64,000 nucleotides of DNA from Azolla caroliniana (GCA_043228905.1 JBHGNT010000003.1:1-64000); one strand, 5' to 3'. Positions 1-14,447 are shown, counted from the first letter of the stretch. Translations and numbers: made by a program. The notes: generated by a model not told the origin, from the sequence alone.

Positions 1-3000
1 AGCTTCGTTTCGCATGTTTGAACACAAAAATCCGATATCACACGAGCTAGGTATGAACATTTTAATTTACTCAAGGGCTCCACTCAACTCCCTCCTCATG
101 TTTGGTAATTTCGTAATGTCTCTCGACCTCAGTTTCAAATTTTTCATTTTTTAATTCCATATCGTAGCTAGCGTTGTTAGCTTCGATTCGCATGTTTGAA
201 CACAAAAATCAGATATCACACGAGCCAGGTATGAACATTTTATTTAACTCAAGGGCTCCTCTCAACTCCCTCCTCATGTTTGCTAATTTCGTCATGTCTC
301 TGGACCTGAGTTTCAAAATCTTGATTTTTTAATTCAATATCATAGCTAGCGTTGTTAGCTTCGTTTCGCATGTTTGAACACAAAAATCAGATATCACACG
401 AGCCAGGTATGAACATTTTATTTAACTCAAGGGCTCCTCTCAACTCCGTCCTCGTGTTTGCTAATTTCGTCATGACAGGCACCCTGAGTTTCAAAATCTT
501 CATTTTCTAATTCCATATCATAGCTAGCGTTGTTAGCTTCGATTCGCATGTTGGAACACAAAAATCCGATATGACAGGAGCCAGGTATGAACATTTTAAT
601 TGTCCTAAAGGGCTCCTCTCAACTCCCTCGTCATGTTTGCTAATTTCTTCATGTCTCTCGACCTGAGTTACAAAATCTTGATTTTTTAATTCCATATCAT
701 AGCTAGGGTTGTTAGCTTCGATTCGCATATTTGAACACTAAAATCCGATATCACACGAGCCAAGTATGAACATTTTAATTTACTCAAGGGCTCCACTCAA
801 CTCCCTCCTCATGTTTGGTAATTTCTTCATGTCTCTCGACCCCAGTTTCAAAATCTTGATTTTTTCATTCCATATCATAGCTAGCGTTGTTAGCTTCGTT
901 TCGCATGTTTGAACACAAAAATCCGATATCACACGAGCCAGGTATGAACATTTTAATTTACTCAAGGGCTCCTCTCAACTCACTCCTCAAATTTGGTAAT
1001 TTCGTCATGTCTCTCGACCTGAGTTTCAAAATCTTGATTTTTTAATTCCATATCGTAGCTAGCGTTGTTAGCTTCGATTCGCATGTTTGAACACAAAAAT
1101 CAGATATCACACGAGCCAGGTATGAACATTTTATTTAACTCAAGGGCTCCTCTCAACTCCCTCCTCATGTTTGCTAATTTCGTCATGTCTCTCGACCTGA
1201 GTTTCAAAATCTTGATTTTTTAATTCCATATCATAGCTAGCGTTGTTAGCTTCGTTTCGCATGTTTGAACACAAAGATCCGATATCACACGAGCCAGGTA
1301 TGAACATTTTAATTTCCTCAAGGGCTCCACTCAACCCCCTCCTCATGTTTGGTAATTTCGTCATGTCTCTCGACCCCAGTTTCAAAATCTTGATTTTTTA
1401 ATTCCATATCATAGCCAGCGTTGTTAGCTTCGATACGCATGTTTGAACACAAAAATCCGATATCACACGAGCCAGGTATGAACATTTTAATTTACTCAAG
1501 GGCTCCTCTCAACTCACTCCTCAAATTTGGTAATTTCGTCATGTCTCTCGACCTGAGTTTCAAAATCTTGATTTTTTAATTCCATATCATAGCTAGCGTT
1601 GTTAGCTTCGATTCGCATGTTTGAACACTAAAATCCGATATCACACAAGCCAAGTATGAACATTTTAATTTACTCAAGGGCTCCTCTCAACTCACTCGTC
1701 AAATTTGGTGATTTCCTCATGTCTCTCGACCTGAGTTTCAAAATCTTGATTTTTTAATTCCATATCATAGCTAGCGTTGTTAGCTTCGATTCGCATGTTT
1801 GAACACTAAAATCCGATATCAAACGAGCCAGGTATGAACATTTTAATTTACTCAAGGGCTCCTCTCAACTCACTCCTCAAATTTGGTAATTTTGTCATGT
1901 CTCTCGACCCGAGTTTCAAAATCTTGATTTTTTAATTCCATATCATAGCTAGCGCTGTGAGCTTCGATTCGCATGTTTGAACACAATAATCCGATATCAC
2001 ACGAGCCAGGTATGAACATTTTAATTTTCTCAAGGGCTCCTCTCAACTTGCTCCTCATGTTTGCTAATTTCGTCATGTCTCTCGACCTCAGTTTCAAAAG
2101 CTTTATTTTTTAATTCAATATCATAGCTAGCGTTGTTAGCTTCGATTCACATGTTTCATCACAGAAATCCGATATGACACGAGCCAGGTATGAACATTTT
2201 AATTTACTCAAGGGCTCCTCTCAACTCCCTCCTCATGTTTGCTAATTCGGTCATGTCTCTCGACCTGAGTTTCAAAATCTTGATTTTTTAATTCCATATC
2301 ATAGCGTTGTTAGCATCGATTCGCATGTTTGAACACAAAAATCCGATATCACACGAGCCAGGTATGAACATTTTATTTTACTCAAGGGCTCCTCTCAACT
2401 CACTACTCAAATTTGGTAATTTCCTCATGTCTCTCGACCTAAGTTTCAAAATCTTCATTTTTTAATTCCATATCATAGCTAGCGTTGTTAGCTTCGATTC
2501 GCATGTTTGAACACTAAAATCCGATATCACACGAGCCAGGTATGAACATTTTAATTTTGTCAAGGGCTCGTCTCAACTCGCTCCTCATGTTTGCTAATTT
2601 CGTCATGTCTCTCGACCTGAGTTTCAAAATCTTGATTTTTTAATTCCATATCATAGCTAGCGTTGTTAGCTTCGTTTCGCATGTTTGAACACAAAGATCC
2701 GATATCACACGAGCCAGGTATGAACATTTTAATTTCCTCAAGGGCTCCACTCAACTCCCTCCTCATGTTTGGTAATTTCGTCATGTCTCTCGACCCCAGT
2801 TTCAAAATCTTCATTTTCTAATTCCATATCATAGCCAGCGTTGTTAGCTTCGATACGCATGTTTGAACACAAAAATCCGATATCACAGGAGCCAGGTATG
2901 AACATTTTAATTGTCCTAAAGGGCTCCTCTCAACTCCCTCGTCATGTTTGCTAATTTCGTCATGTCTCTCGACCTGAGTTTCAAAATCTTGATTTTTTAA

Positions 3001-6000
3001 TTCCATATCATAGCTAGCGTTGTTAGCTTCGATTCGCATGTTTGAACACTAAAATCCGATATCACACAAGCCAAGTATGAACATTTTAATTTACTCAAGG
3101 GCTCCTCTCAACTCACTCGTCAAATTTGGTGATTTCCTCATGTCTCTCGACCTGAGTTTCAAAATCTTGATTTTTTAATTCCATATCATAGCTAGCGTTG
3201 TTAGCTTCGATTCGCATGTTTGAACACTAAAATCCGATATCAAACGAGCCAGGTATGAACATTTTAATTTACTCAAGGGCTCCTCTCAACTCACTCCTCA
3301 AATTTGGTAATTTTGTCATGTCTCTCGACCCGAGTTTCAAAATCTTCATTTTTTAATTCCATATCATAGCTAGCGTTGTTAGCTTCGTTTCGCATGTTTG
3401 AACACAAAAATCCGATATCACACGAGCTAGGTATGAACATTTTAATTTACTCAAGGGCTCCACTCAACTCCCTCCTCATGTTTGGTAATTTCGTAATGTC
3501 TCTCGACCTCAGTTTCAAATTTTTCATTTTTTAATTCCATATCGTAGCTAGCGTTGTTAGCTTCGATTCGCATGTTTGAACACAAAAATCAGATATCACA
3601 CGAGCCAGGTATGAACATTTTATTTAACTCAAGGGCTCCTCTCAACTCCCTCCTCATGTTTGCTAATTTCGTCATGTCTCTGGACCTGAGTTTCAAAATC
3701 TTGATTTTTTAATTCAATATCATAGCTAGCGTTATTAGCTTCGTTTCGCATGTTTGAACACAAAAATCAGATATCACACGAGCCAGGTATGAACATTTTA
3801 TTTAACTCAAGGGCTCCTCTCAACTCCGTCCTCGTGTTTGCTAATTTCGTCATGACAGGCACCCTGAGTTTCAAAATCTTCATTTTCTAATTCCATATCA
3901 TAGCTAGCGTTGTTAGCTTCGATTCGCATGTTGGAACACAAAAATCCGATATGACAGGAGCCAGGTATGAACATTTTAATTGTCCTAAAGGGCTCCTCTC
4001 AACTCCCTCGTCATGTTTGCTAATTTCTTCATGTCTCTCGACCTGAGTTACAAAATCTTGATTTTTTAATTCCATATCATAGCTAGGGTTGTTAGCTTCG
4101 ATTCGCATATTTGAACACTAAAATCCGATATCACACGAGCCAAGTATGAACATTTTAATTTACTCAAGGGCTCCACTCAACTCCCTCCTCATGTTTGGTA
4201 ATTTCTTCATGTCTCTCGACCCCAGTTTCAAAATCTTGATTTTTTCATTCCATATCATAGCTAGCGTTGTTAGCTTCGTTTCGCATGTTTGAACACAAAA
4301 ATCCGATATCACACGAGCCAGGTATGAACATTTTAATTTACTCAAGGGCTCCTCTCAACTCACTCCTCAAATTTGGTAATTTCGTCATGTCTCTCGACCT
4401 GAGTTTCAAAATCTTGATTTTTTAATTCCATATCATAGCTAGCGCTGTGAGCTTCGATTCGCATGTTTGAACACTAAAATCCGATATCACACAAGCCAAG
4501 TATGAACATTTTAATTTACTCAAGGGCTCCTCTCAACTCACTCGTCAAATTTGGTGATTTCCTCATGTCTCTCGACCTGAGTTTCAAAATCTTGATTTTT
4601 TAATTCCATATCATAGCTAGCGTTGTTAGCTTCGATTCGCATGTTTGAACACTAAAATCCGATATCAAACGAGCCAGGTATGAACATTTTAATTTACTCA
4701 AGGGCTCCTCTCAACTCACTCCTCAAATTTGGTAATTTTGTCATGTCTCTCGACCCGAGTTTCAAAATCTTGATTTTTTAATTCCATATCATAGCTAGCG
4801 CTGTGAGCTTCGATTCGCATGTTTGAACACAATAATCCGATATCACACGAGCCAGGTATGAACATTTTAATTTTCTCAAGGGCTCCTCTCAACTTGCTCC
4901 TCATGTTTGCTAATTTCGTCATGTCTCTCGACCTCAGTTTCAAAAGCTTTATTTTTTAATTCAATATCATAGCTAGCGTTGTTAGCTTCGATTCACATGT
5001 TTCATCACAGAAATCCGATATGACACGAGCCAGGTATGAACATTTTAATTTACTCAAGGGCTCCTCTCAACTCCCTCCTCATGTTTGCTAATTCGGTCAT
5101 GTCTCTCGACCTGAGTTTCAAAATCTTGATTTTTTAATTCCATATCATAGCGTTGTTAGCATCGATTCGCATGTTTGAACACAAAAATCCGATATCACAC
5201 GAGCCAGGTATGAACATTTTATTTTACTCAAGGGCTCCTCTCAACTCACTACTCAAATTTGGTAATTTCCTCATGTCTCTCGACCTAAGTTTCAAAATCT
5301 TCATTTTTTAATTCCATATCATAGCTAGCGTTGTTAGCTTCGATTCGCATGTTTGAACACTAAAATCCGATATCACACGAGCCAGGTATGAACATTTTAA
5401 TTTTGTCAAGGGCTCGTCTCAACTCGCTCCTCATGTTTGCTAATTTCGTCATGTCTCTCGACCTGAGTTTCAAAATCTTGATTTTTTAATTCCATATCAT
5501 AGCTAGCGTTGTTAGCTTCGTTTCGCATGTTTGAACACAAAGATCCGATATCACACGAGCCAGGTATGAACATTTTAATTTCCTCAAGGGCTCCACTCAA
5601 CTCCCTCCTCATGTTTGGTAATTTCGTCATGTCTCTCGACCCCAGTTTCAAAATCTTCATTTTCTAATTCCATATCATAGCCAGCGTTGTTAGCTTCGAT
5701 ACGCATGTTTGAACACAAAAATCCGATATCACAGGAGCCAGGTATGAACATTTTAATTGTCCTAAAGGGCTCCTCTCAACTCCCTCGTCATGTTTGCTAA
5801 TTTCGTCATGTCTCTCGACCTGAGTTTCAAAATCTTGATTTTTTAATTCCATATCATAGCTAGCGTTGTTAGCTTCGATTCGCATGTTTGAACACTAAAA
5901 TCCGATATCACACAAGCCAAGTATGAACATTTTAATTTACTCAAGGGCTCCTCTCAACTCACTCGTCAAATTTGGTGATTTCCTCATGTCTCTCGACCTG

Positions 6001-6044
6001 AGTTTCAAAATCTTGATTTTTTAATTCCATATCATAGCTAGCGT
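1..6044. repeat. Higher-order repeat: two multi-monomer copies, the second missing three monomers
   Basis: Positions 1-1053 recur at 3381-4433 (offset 3380 bp, 19 monomers); comparing by eye I saw a single change, G354 to A3734. From about 1588-3198 the copy is at 4434-6044 with offset 2846 bp (16 monomers). The offsets differ by 534 bp, exactly 3 x 178. The second copy therefore lacks the three monomers at about 1054-1587 and is otherwise colinear. This is what unequal crossing-over in register leaves behind. Confidence 0.9.
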
Positions 6045-6919
6045 TTTTAGCTTCGTTTCCCATGTTGGAACACAAAAATCCGATCTGACACGAGCCAGGT
6101 ATGAACATTTTAATTTACTCAAGGGATTCTCTCAACTCCCACCTCCTGTTTGCTAATTTCGTCACGTCTCTCGACCCGAGTTTCAAAATATTGATTTTTT
6201 AATTCCATATCATAGCTAGCGTTGTTGGCTTTGATTCGCATGTTTGAACACAAAAATCCGATATCACACGAGCCAGGTATGAACATTTTATTTTACTCAA
6301 GGGCTCCTCTCAACTCACTACTCAAATTTGGTAATTTCGTCATGTCTCTCCACCTGAGTTTCAAAATCTTGATTTTTTAATTCCATATCATAGCTAGCGT
6401 TGTTAGCTTCGATTCGCATGTTTGAACACAAAAATTCGATATCACACGAGCCAGGTATGACCATTTTAATTTACTCAAGCGCTCCTCTCAACTCCCTCCT
6501 CATGTTTGGTAATTTCGTCATGTCTCTCGACCTGAGTTTCAAAATCTTGATTTTTTAATTCTATATCATAGCTAGCGTTTTTAGCTTCGTTTCCCATGTT
6601 GGAACACAAAAATCCGATCTGACACGAGCTAGGTATGAACATTTTAATTTACTCAAGGGCTGTTCTCAACTCCCTCCTCATGTTTGCTAATTTCGTCATG
6701 TCTCTCGACCCGAGTTTCAAAATATTGATTTTTTAATTCCATATCATAGCTAGGGTTGTTGGCTTTGATTCGCATGTTTGAACACAAAAATCCGATATCA
6801 CACGAGCCAGGTATGAACATTTTATTTTACTCAAGGGCTCCTCTCAACTCACTACTCAAATTTGGTAATTTCGTCATGTGTCTCTACCTAAGTTTCAAAA
6901 TTCTGATTTTTTAATTCCG

Positions 6920-9900
6920 TATCATAGCTAGCGTTGTTAGCTTCAATTCGCATGTTTGAACACAAAAATCCGATATGACACGAGCCAGGTATGAACATTT
7001 TATTTAACTCAAGGGTTTGTCTCAGCTCCCTCCTCATGTTTGCTAATTTCGTCATGACAGGCAACCTGAGTTTCAAAATCTTCATTTTCTAATTCCATAT
7101 CATAGCTAGCGTTGTTAGCTTCGATTCGCATGTTGGAACACAAAAATCCGATATGACAGGAGCCAGGTATGAACATTTTAATTGTCCTAAAGGGCTCCTC
7201 TCAACTCCCTCGTCATGTTTGCTAATTTCTTCATGTCTCTCGACCTGAGTTACAAAATCTTGATTTTTGAATTCCATATCATAGCTAGCGTTGTTAGCTT
7301 CGATTCGCATGTTTGAACACAAAAATCAGATATCACACGAGCCAGGTATGAACATTTTATTTAACTCAAGGGCTCCTCTCAACTCCCTCCTCATGTTTGC
7401 TAATTTCGTCATGTGTCTCGACCTGAGTTTCAAAGTCTTGATTATTTAATTCCATATCATAGCTAGCGTTGTTAGCTTCGTTTCGCATGTTTGAACACAA
7501 AAATCCGATATCACACGAGCCAGGTATGAACAGTTTAATTTTCTCAAGGGCTCCTCTCAACTCGCTCCTCATGTTTGCTAATTTCGTCATGTCTCTCGAC
7601 CCGAGTTTCAAAATATTGATTTTTTAATTCCATATCATAGCTAGCGTTGTTAGCTTCGATTCGCATGTTTGAACACAAAAATCCGATATGACATGAGCCA
7701 GGTATGAACATTTTAATTTTCTCAAGGGCTTCTCTCAACTCCCTCCTCATGTTTGCCTATTTCGTCATGTCTCTCGACTTGAGTGTCAAAATCTTGATTT
7801 TTTAATTCCATATCATAGCTAGCGTTTTTAGATTCGTTTCGCATGTTTGAACACAAAAATCTGATATGACACGAACCAGGTATGAACATTTTAATTTACT
7901 CCAGCGCTCCTCTCAATTCCCTCCTCATGTTTGCTAATTTCGTCATGTCTCTCGACCCGAGATTCAAAATCCAGGTTGTTGGCGTTGTTGGCTTCGATAC
8001 GCATGTTTGAACACAAATATCCGATATTACACGAGCCAGGTATGAACATTTTAATTTACTCAAGGCCTCCTCTCAACTCACTCCTCAAATTTGGTATTTG
8101 TCATGTCTCTCGACCTGAGTTTCAAAATCTTCATTTTTTAATTCCATATCATATCTAGCGTTGTTAGCATCCATTCGCATGTTTGAACACAAAAATCCGA
8201 TATGACACGAGCCAGGTATGAACATTTTAATTTTCTCAAGGGCTCCTCTCAACTCGCTCCTCATGTTTGATAATTTCTTCATGTCTCTCGACCTGAGTTT
8301 CAAAATTTTGATTTTTTAATTCCATATCATAGCTAGCGTTTTTAGCTTCGATTCGCATGTTTGAACACAAAAATCCGATATCACACGAGCCAGGTATGAA
8401 CATTTTAATTTACTCAAGGGCTCCTCTCAACTCCCTCCTCATGTTTGCTAATTTCGTCATGTCTCTCGACCCGAGTTTCAAAATCTTGATTTTTTAATTC
8501 CATATCATAGCGAGCGTTGTTAGCATCGATTCGCATGTTTGAACACAAAAATCTGAGTTCACACGAGCCAGGTATGACCATTTTAATTTACTGAAGGGCT
8601 CCTCTCAACTCCCTCCTCATGTTTGCTAATTTCGTCATGTCTCTCGACCTGAGTTTCAAAATCTTCATTTTTTAATTCGATATAATAGCTAGCGTTGTTA
8701 GCTTCGTTTCGCATGTTTGAACACAAAAATCCGATATCACACGAGCCAGGTATGAACATTTTAATTTTCTCAAGGGCTCCTCTCAACTCCCTCCTCATGT
8801 TTGCTAATTTCGTCATGTCTCTCGACCCGAGTTTCAAAATCTTGATTTTTTAATTCCATATCATAGCGAGCGTTGTTAGCATCGATTCGCATGTTTGAAC
8901 ACAAAAATCTGAGTTCACACGAGCCAGGTATGACCATTTTAATTTACTGAAGGGCTCCTCTCAACTCCCTCCTCATGTTTGCTAATTTCGTCATGTCTCT
9001 CGACCTGAGTTTCAAAATCTTCATTTTTTAATTCGATATCATAGCTAGCGTTGTTAGCTTCGATTCGCATGTTTGAACACAAAAATCCGATATGACACGA
9101 GCCAGGTATGAACATTTTATTTAACTCAAGGGTTCCTCTCAGCTCCCTCCTCATGTTTGCTAATTTCGTCATGACAGGCAACCTGAGTTTCAAAATCTTC
9201 ATTTTCTAATTCCATATCATAGCTAGCGTTGTTAGCTTCGATTCGCATGTTGGAACACAAAAATCCGATATGACAGGAGCCAGGTATGAACATTTTAATT
9301 GTCCTAAAGGGCTCCTCTCAACTCCCTCGTCATGTTTGCTAATTTCTTCATGTCTCTCGACCTGAGTTACAAAATCTTGATTTTTGAATTCCATATCATA
9401 GCTAGCGTTGTTAGCTTCGATTCGCATGTTTGAACACAAAAATCAGATATCACACGAGCCAGGTATGAACATTTTATTTAACTCAAGGGCTCCTCTCAAC
9501 TCCCTCCTCATGTTTGCTAATTTCGTCATGTGTCTCGACCTGAGTTTCAAAGTCTTGATTATTTAATTCCATATCATAGCTAGCGTTGTTAGCTTCGTTT
9601 CGCATGTTTGAACACAAAAATCCGATATCACACGAGCCAGGTATGAACAGTTTAATTTTCTCAAGGGCTCCTCTCAACTCGCTCCTCATGTTTGCTAATT
9701 TCGTCATGTCTCTCGACCCGAGTTTCAAAATATTGATTTTTTAATTCCATATCATAGCTAGCGTTGTTAGCTTCGATTCGCATGTTTGAACACAAAAATC
9801 CGATATGACATGAGCCAGGTATGAACATTTTAATTTTCTCAAGGGCTCCTCTCAACTCCCTCCTCATGTTTGCCTATTTCGTCATGTCTCTCGACTTGAG

Positions 9901-10985
9901 TGTCAAAATCTTGATTTTTTAATTCCATATCATAGCTAGCGTTTTTAGATTCGTTTCGCATGTTTGAACACAAAAATCTGATATGACACGAACCAGGTAT
10001 GAACATTTTAATTTACTCCAGCGCTCCTCTCAATTCCCTCCTCATGTTTGCTAATTTCGTCATGTCTCTCGACCCGAGATTCAAAATCCAGGTTGTTGGC
10101 GTTGTTGGCTTCGATACGCATGTTTGAACACAAATATCCGATATTACACGAGCCAGGTATGAACATTTTAATTTACTCAAGGCCTCCTCTCAACTCACTC
10201 CTCAAATTTGGTATTTGTCATGTCTCTCGACCTGAGTTTCAAAATCTTCATTTTTTAATTCCATATCATATCTAGCGTTGTTAGCATCCATTCGCATGTT
10301 TGAACACAAAAATCCGATATGACACGAGCCAGGTATGAACATTTTAATTTTCTCAAGGGCTCCTCTCAACTCGCTCCTCATGTTTGATAATTTCGTCATG
10401 TCTCTCGACCTGAGTTTCAAAATTTTGATTTTTTAATTCCATATCATAGCTAGCGTTTTTAGCTTCGATTCGCATGTTTGAACACAGAAATCCGATATCA
10501 CACGAGCCAGGTATGAACATTTTAATTTACTCAAGGGCTCCTCTCAACTCCCTCCTCATGTTTGCTAATTTCGTCATGTCTCTCGACCCGAGTTTCAAAA
10601 TCTTGATTTTTTAATTCCATATCATAGCGAGCGTTGTTAGCATCGATTCGCATGTTTGAACACAAAAATCTGAGTTCACACGAGCCAGGTATGACCATTT
10701 TAATTTACTGAAGGGCTCCTCTCAACTCCCTCCTCATGTTTGCTAATTTCGTCATGTCTCTCGACCTGAGTTTCAAAATCTTCATTTTTTAATTCGATAT
10801 CATAGCTAGCGTTGTTAGCTTCGTTTCGCATGTTTGAACACAAAAATCCGATATCACACGAGCCAGGTATGAACATTTTAATTTTCTCAAGGGCTCCTCT
10901 CAACTCCCTCCTCATGTTTGCTAATTTCGTCATGTCTCTCGACCCGAGTTTCAAAATCTTGATTTTTTAATTCCATATCATAGCT
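6920..10985. repeat. Higher-order repeat: 12-monomer copies at offset 2117 bp
   Basis: About 6920-8868 recurs at 9037-10985 with only scattered substitutions, including the odd short monomer in which AAAATCCAGG joins directly to TTGTTGGCG (near 7967 and 10084). The offset is 12 monomers minus about 19 bp, explained by that shortened monomer. The copies are separated by about one monomer (8869-9036). Confidence 0.88.
8400..9115. repeat. Local dimer duplication, offset 356 bp
   Basis: Inside the larger HOR, about 8400-8759 recurs at 8757-9115 (2 x 178 bp). Both copies carry the rare variants CATAGCGAGCG, AATCTGAGTTCACACG and TTACTGAAGGG. The same variants appear once more near 10620-10720, as expected from the 2117-bp HOR. 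The dimer is therefore older than, or included in, the larger duplication. Confidence 0.8.
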
Positions 10986-13900
10986 AGCGTTGTTGGCTTC
11001 GATTCGCATGTTTCAACACAAATATACGATATGACACGAGCCAGGTATGAACATTTTAATTTACTCAAGGGCTCCTCTCAACTCCCTTATCATGTTTGCT
11101 AATTTCGTCATGTCTCTCGACCTGAGTTTCAAAATCTTTATTTTTTAATTCCATATCATAGCTAGCGTTTTTAGCTTCGTTTCGCTTGTTTGAACACAAA
11201 AATCCGATATGACACGAGCCCGGTATGAACATTTTAATTTACTCAAGGGCTCCTCTCAACTCCCTCCTCATGTTTGCTAATTTCGTCATGTCTCTCGACC
11301 CGAGTTTCAAAATCTTGATTTTTTAATTCCATATCATAGCGAGCGTTGTTAGCATCGATTCGCATGTTTGAACACAAAAATCCGAGTTCACACGAGCCAG
11401 GTATGACCATTTTAATTTTCTCAAGGGCTCCTCTGAACTCACTACTCAAATTTGGTAATTTTGTCATGTCTCTCGACCTGAGTTTAAAAATCTTGATTTT
11501 TTAATTCCATATCATAGCTAGCGTTTTTAGCTTCGTTTTCCATGTTGGAACACAAAAATCCGATATCACACGAGCCAGGTATGAACATTTTAATTGTCCT
11601 ACTAGCTCTTCTCAACTCCCTCCTCATGTTTGCTAATTTCGTCATGTCTCTCGACCTGAGTTTCAAAATCTTTATTTTTTAATTCCATATCATAGCTAGC
11701 GTTTTTAGCTTCGTTTCGCATGTTTGAACACAGAAATCCGATATGACACGAGCCCGGTATGAACATTTTAATTTACTCAAGGGCTGCTCTCAACTCTCAC
11801 CTCATGTTTGCTAATTTCGTCATGTCTCTCGACCCGAGTTTCAAAATCTTGATTTTTTAATTCCATATCATAGCGAGCGTTGTTAGCATCGATTCGCATG
11901 TTTGAACACAAAAATCCGAGTTCACACGAGCCAGGTATGACCATTTTAATTTTCTCAAGGGCTCCTCTGAACTCACTACTCAAATTTGGTAATTTTGTCA
12001 TGTCTCTCGACCTGAGTTTCAAAATCTTCATTTTTTAATTCCATATCATAGCTAGCGTTTTTAGCTTCGTTTTCCATGTTGGAACACAAAAATCCGATCT
12101 GACACGAGCCAGGTATGAACATTTTAATTTACTCAAGGGCTTCTCTCAACTCCCTCCTCATGTTTGCTAATTTCGTCATGTCTCTCGACCCGAGTTTCAA
12201 AATATTGATTTTTTAATTCCATATCATAGCTCGCGTTGTTGGTTTTGATTCGCATGTTTGAACACAAAAATCCGATATCACACGAGCCAGGTGTGAACAT
12301 TTTATTTTACTCAAGGGCTCCTCTCAACTCACTACTCAAATTTGGTAATTTCGTCATGTCTCTCCACCTGAGTTTCAAAATTTTGATTTTTTAATTCCAT
12401 ATCATAGCTAGCGTTGTTAGCTTCGATTCGCATGTTTGAACACAAAAATCCGATATCACACGAGCCAGGTATGACCATTTTAATTTACTCAAGCGCTCCT
12501 CTCAACTCCCTCCTCATGTTTGGTAATTTCGTCATGTCTCTCGACCTGAGTTTCAAAATCTTCATTTTTTAATTCCAGATCATAGCTAGCGTTGTTAGCT
12601 TCGATTTGCATGTTTGAACACTAAAATCCGATATCACACGAGCCAGGTATGAACATTTTAATTTACTCAAGGGCTGCTCTGAAGTCACTCCCGAAATTTG
12701 GTAATTTCATCATGTCTCTTGACCTGAGTTTGAAAATCTTGATTTTTTAATTCCATATCATAGCTAGCGTTGTTAGCTTCGATTCGCATGTTTGAACACA
12801 AAAATCCGATATCACACGAGCCAGGTATGAACATTTTAATTGTCCTACTAGCTCTTCTCAACTCCCTCCTCATGTTTGCTAATTTCGTCATGTCTCTCGA
12901 CCTGAGTTTCAAAATCTTCTTTTTTTAATTCCATATCATAGCTAGCGTTGTTAGCTTCGATTCGCATGTTTGAACACTAAAATCCGATATCACACGAGCC
13001 AAGTATGAACATTTTAATTTACTCAAGGGCTCCACTCAACTCCCTCCTCATGTTTCGTGATTTCGTCATGTCTCTCGACATGAGTTTCGAAATCTTGATT
13101 TTTTAATTCCATATCATACCTAGCGTTGTTAGCTTCGATTCGCATGTTTGAACACAAAAATCCGATATCACACGAGCCAGGTATGAACATTTTAATTGTC
13201 CTACTAGCTCTTCTCAACTCACTCCTCAAATTTGGTAATTTCGTCATGTCTCTCGACCTGAGTTTCAAAATCTTGATTTTTTAATTCCATATCATAGCTA
13301 GCGTTGTTAGCTTCGATTCGCATGTTTGAACACAAAAATCCAATATCACACGAGCCAGGTATGAACATTTTGATTTACTCAAGGGCTGCTCTGAACTCAC
13401 TCCTGAAATTTGGTAATTTCATCATGTCTCTTGACCTGAGTTTGAAAATCTTCATTTTTTAATTCCATATCATAGCTAGCGTTGTTAGCTTCGATTCGCA
13501 TGTTTGAACACAAAAATCCGATATCACACGAGCCAGGTATGAACATTTTAATTGTCCTACTAGCTCTTCTCAACTCCCTCCTCTTGTTTGCTAATTTCGT
13601 CATGTCTCTCGACCTGAGTTTCAAAATCTTGATTTTTTTATTCCATATCATAGCTAGCGTTGTTAGCTTCGATTCGCATGTTTTAACACAAAAATCCGAT
13701 ATTACACTAGCCAAGTATGAACATTTTAATTTACTCAAGGGCTCCTCTCAACTCACTCCTCAAATTTGGTAATTTCATCATGTCTCTTGTCGTGAGTTTC
13801 AAAATCTTGATTTTTTAATTCCATAACATAGCTAGCGTTGTTAGCTTCGATTCGCATGTTTTAACACAAAAATCCGATATCACACGAGCCAGGTATGAAC

Positions 13901-14442
13901 ATTTTAATTGTCCTACTAGCTCTTCTCAACTCACTCCTCAAATTTGGTAATTTTGTCATGTATCTCGACCTGAGTTTCAAAATCTTGATTTTTTAATTCG
14001 ATATCATAGCTAGCGTTGTTAGCTTCGATTCGGATGTTTGAACACAAAAATCCGATATCACACGAGCCAGGTATGAACATTTTAATTGTCCTACTAGCTC
14101 TTCTCAAGTCACTCCTCAAATTTGGTAATTTTGTCATGTCTCTCGACCTTAGTTTCAAAATCTTGATTTTTTTATTCCAGATCATAACTAGTGTTGTTAG
14201 CTTCGATTCGCATGTTTGAACACAAAAATCCGATATGACACGAGCCAGGTATGAACATTTCAATTTACTCAAGGGCTCCTCTCAACTCCCTCCTCATGTT
14301 TGCTAATTTCGTCATGTCTCTCGACCTGAGTTTCAAAATCTTGATTACTAGGACCAAATGGTAGAAACATGGAGTGCGTAGAGATAGGCACAAGACGATT
14401 AGAGGGTGCTTAAGCTAAACAAGAGAAAGTAGGCAACATACA

Positions 14443-14447
<5 letters not shown>

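Larger units (their letters stand above)
1..14346. repeat. 178-bp satellite array, homogeneous block A
   Basis: Tandem monomers are spaced 178-179 bp apart: the marker CATGTTTGAACAC recurs at 13, 191, 369, 547 and 726. Each monomer carries, in order, GATATCACACGAGCC, AGGTATGAACATTTTAATTT, CTCAAGGGCTCCTCTCAACT, TGTCTCTCGACCTGAG, an AT-rich TTGATTTTTTAATTCC box, and CATAGCTAGCGTTGTTAGC. The length approximates one nucleosome repeat, as in many centromeric satellites. Because 178 is not a multiple of 3, the reading frame rotates at each monomer, so the many 60-113 codon ORFs on both strands are by-products of low stop density and not genes. Homogeneity is highest here, with monomers differing at a few sites and blocks of identical HOR copies. 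The array continues beyond the left window edge. Confidence 0.97.

Noticed and set aside
1-14346. CRISPR-like array
   Set aside because: The whole 178-bp unit repeats without unique spacers. This is eukaryotic satellite.
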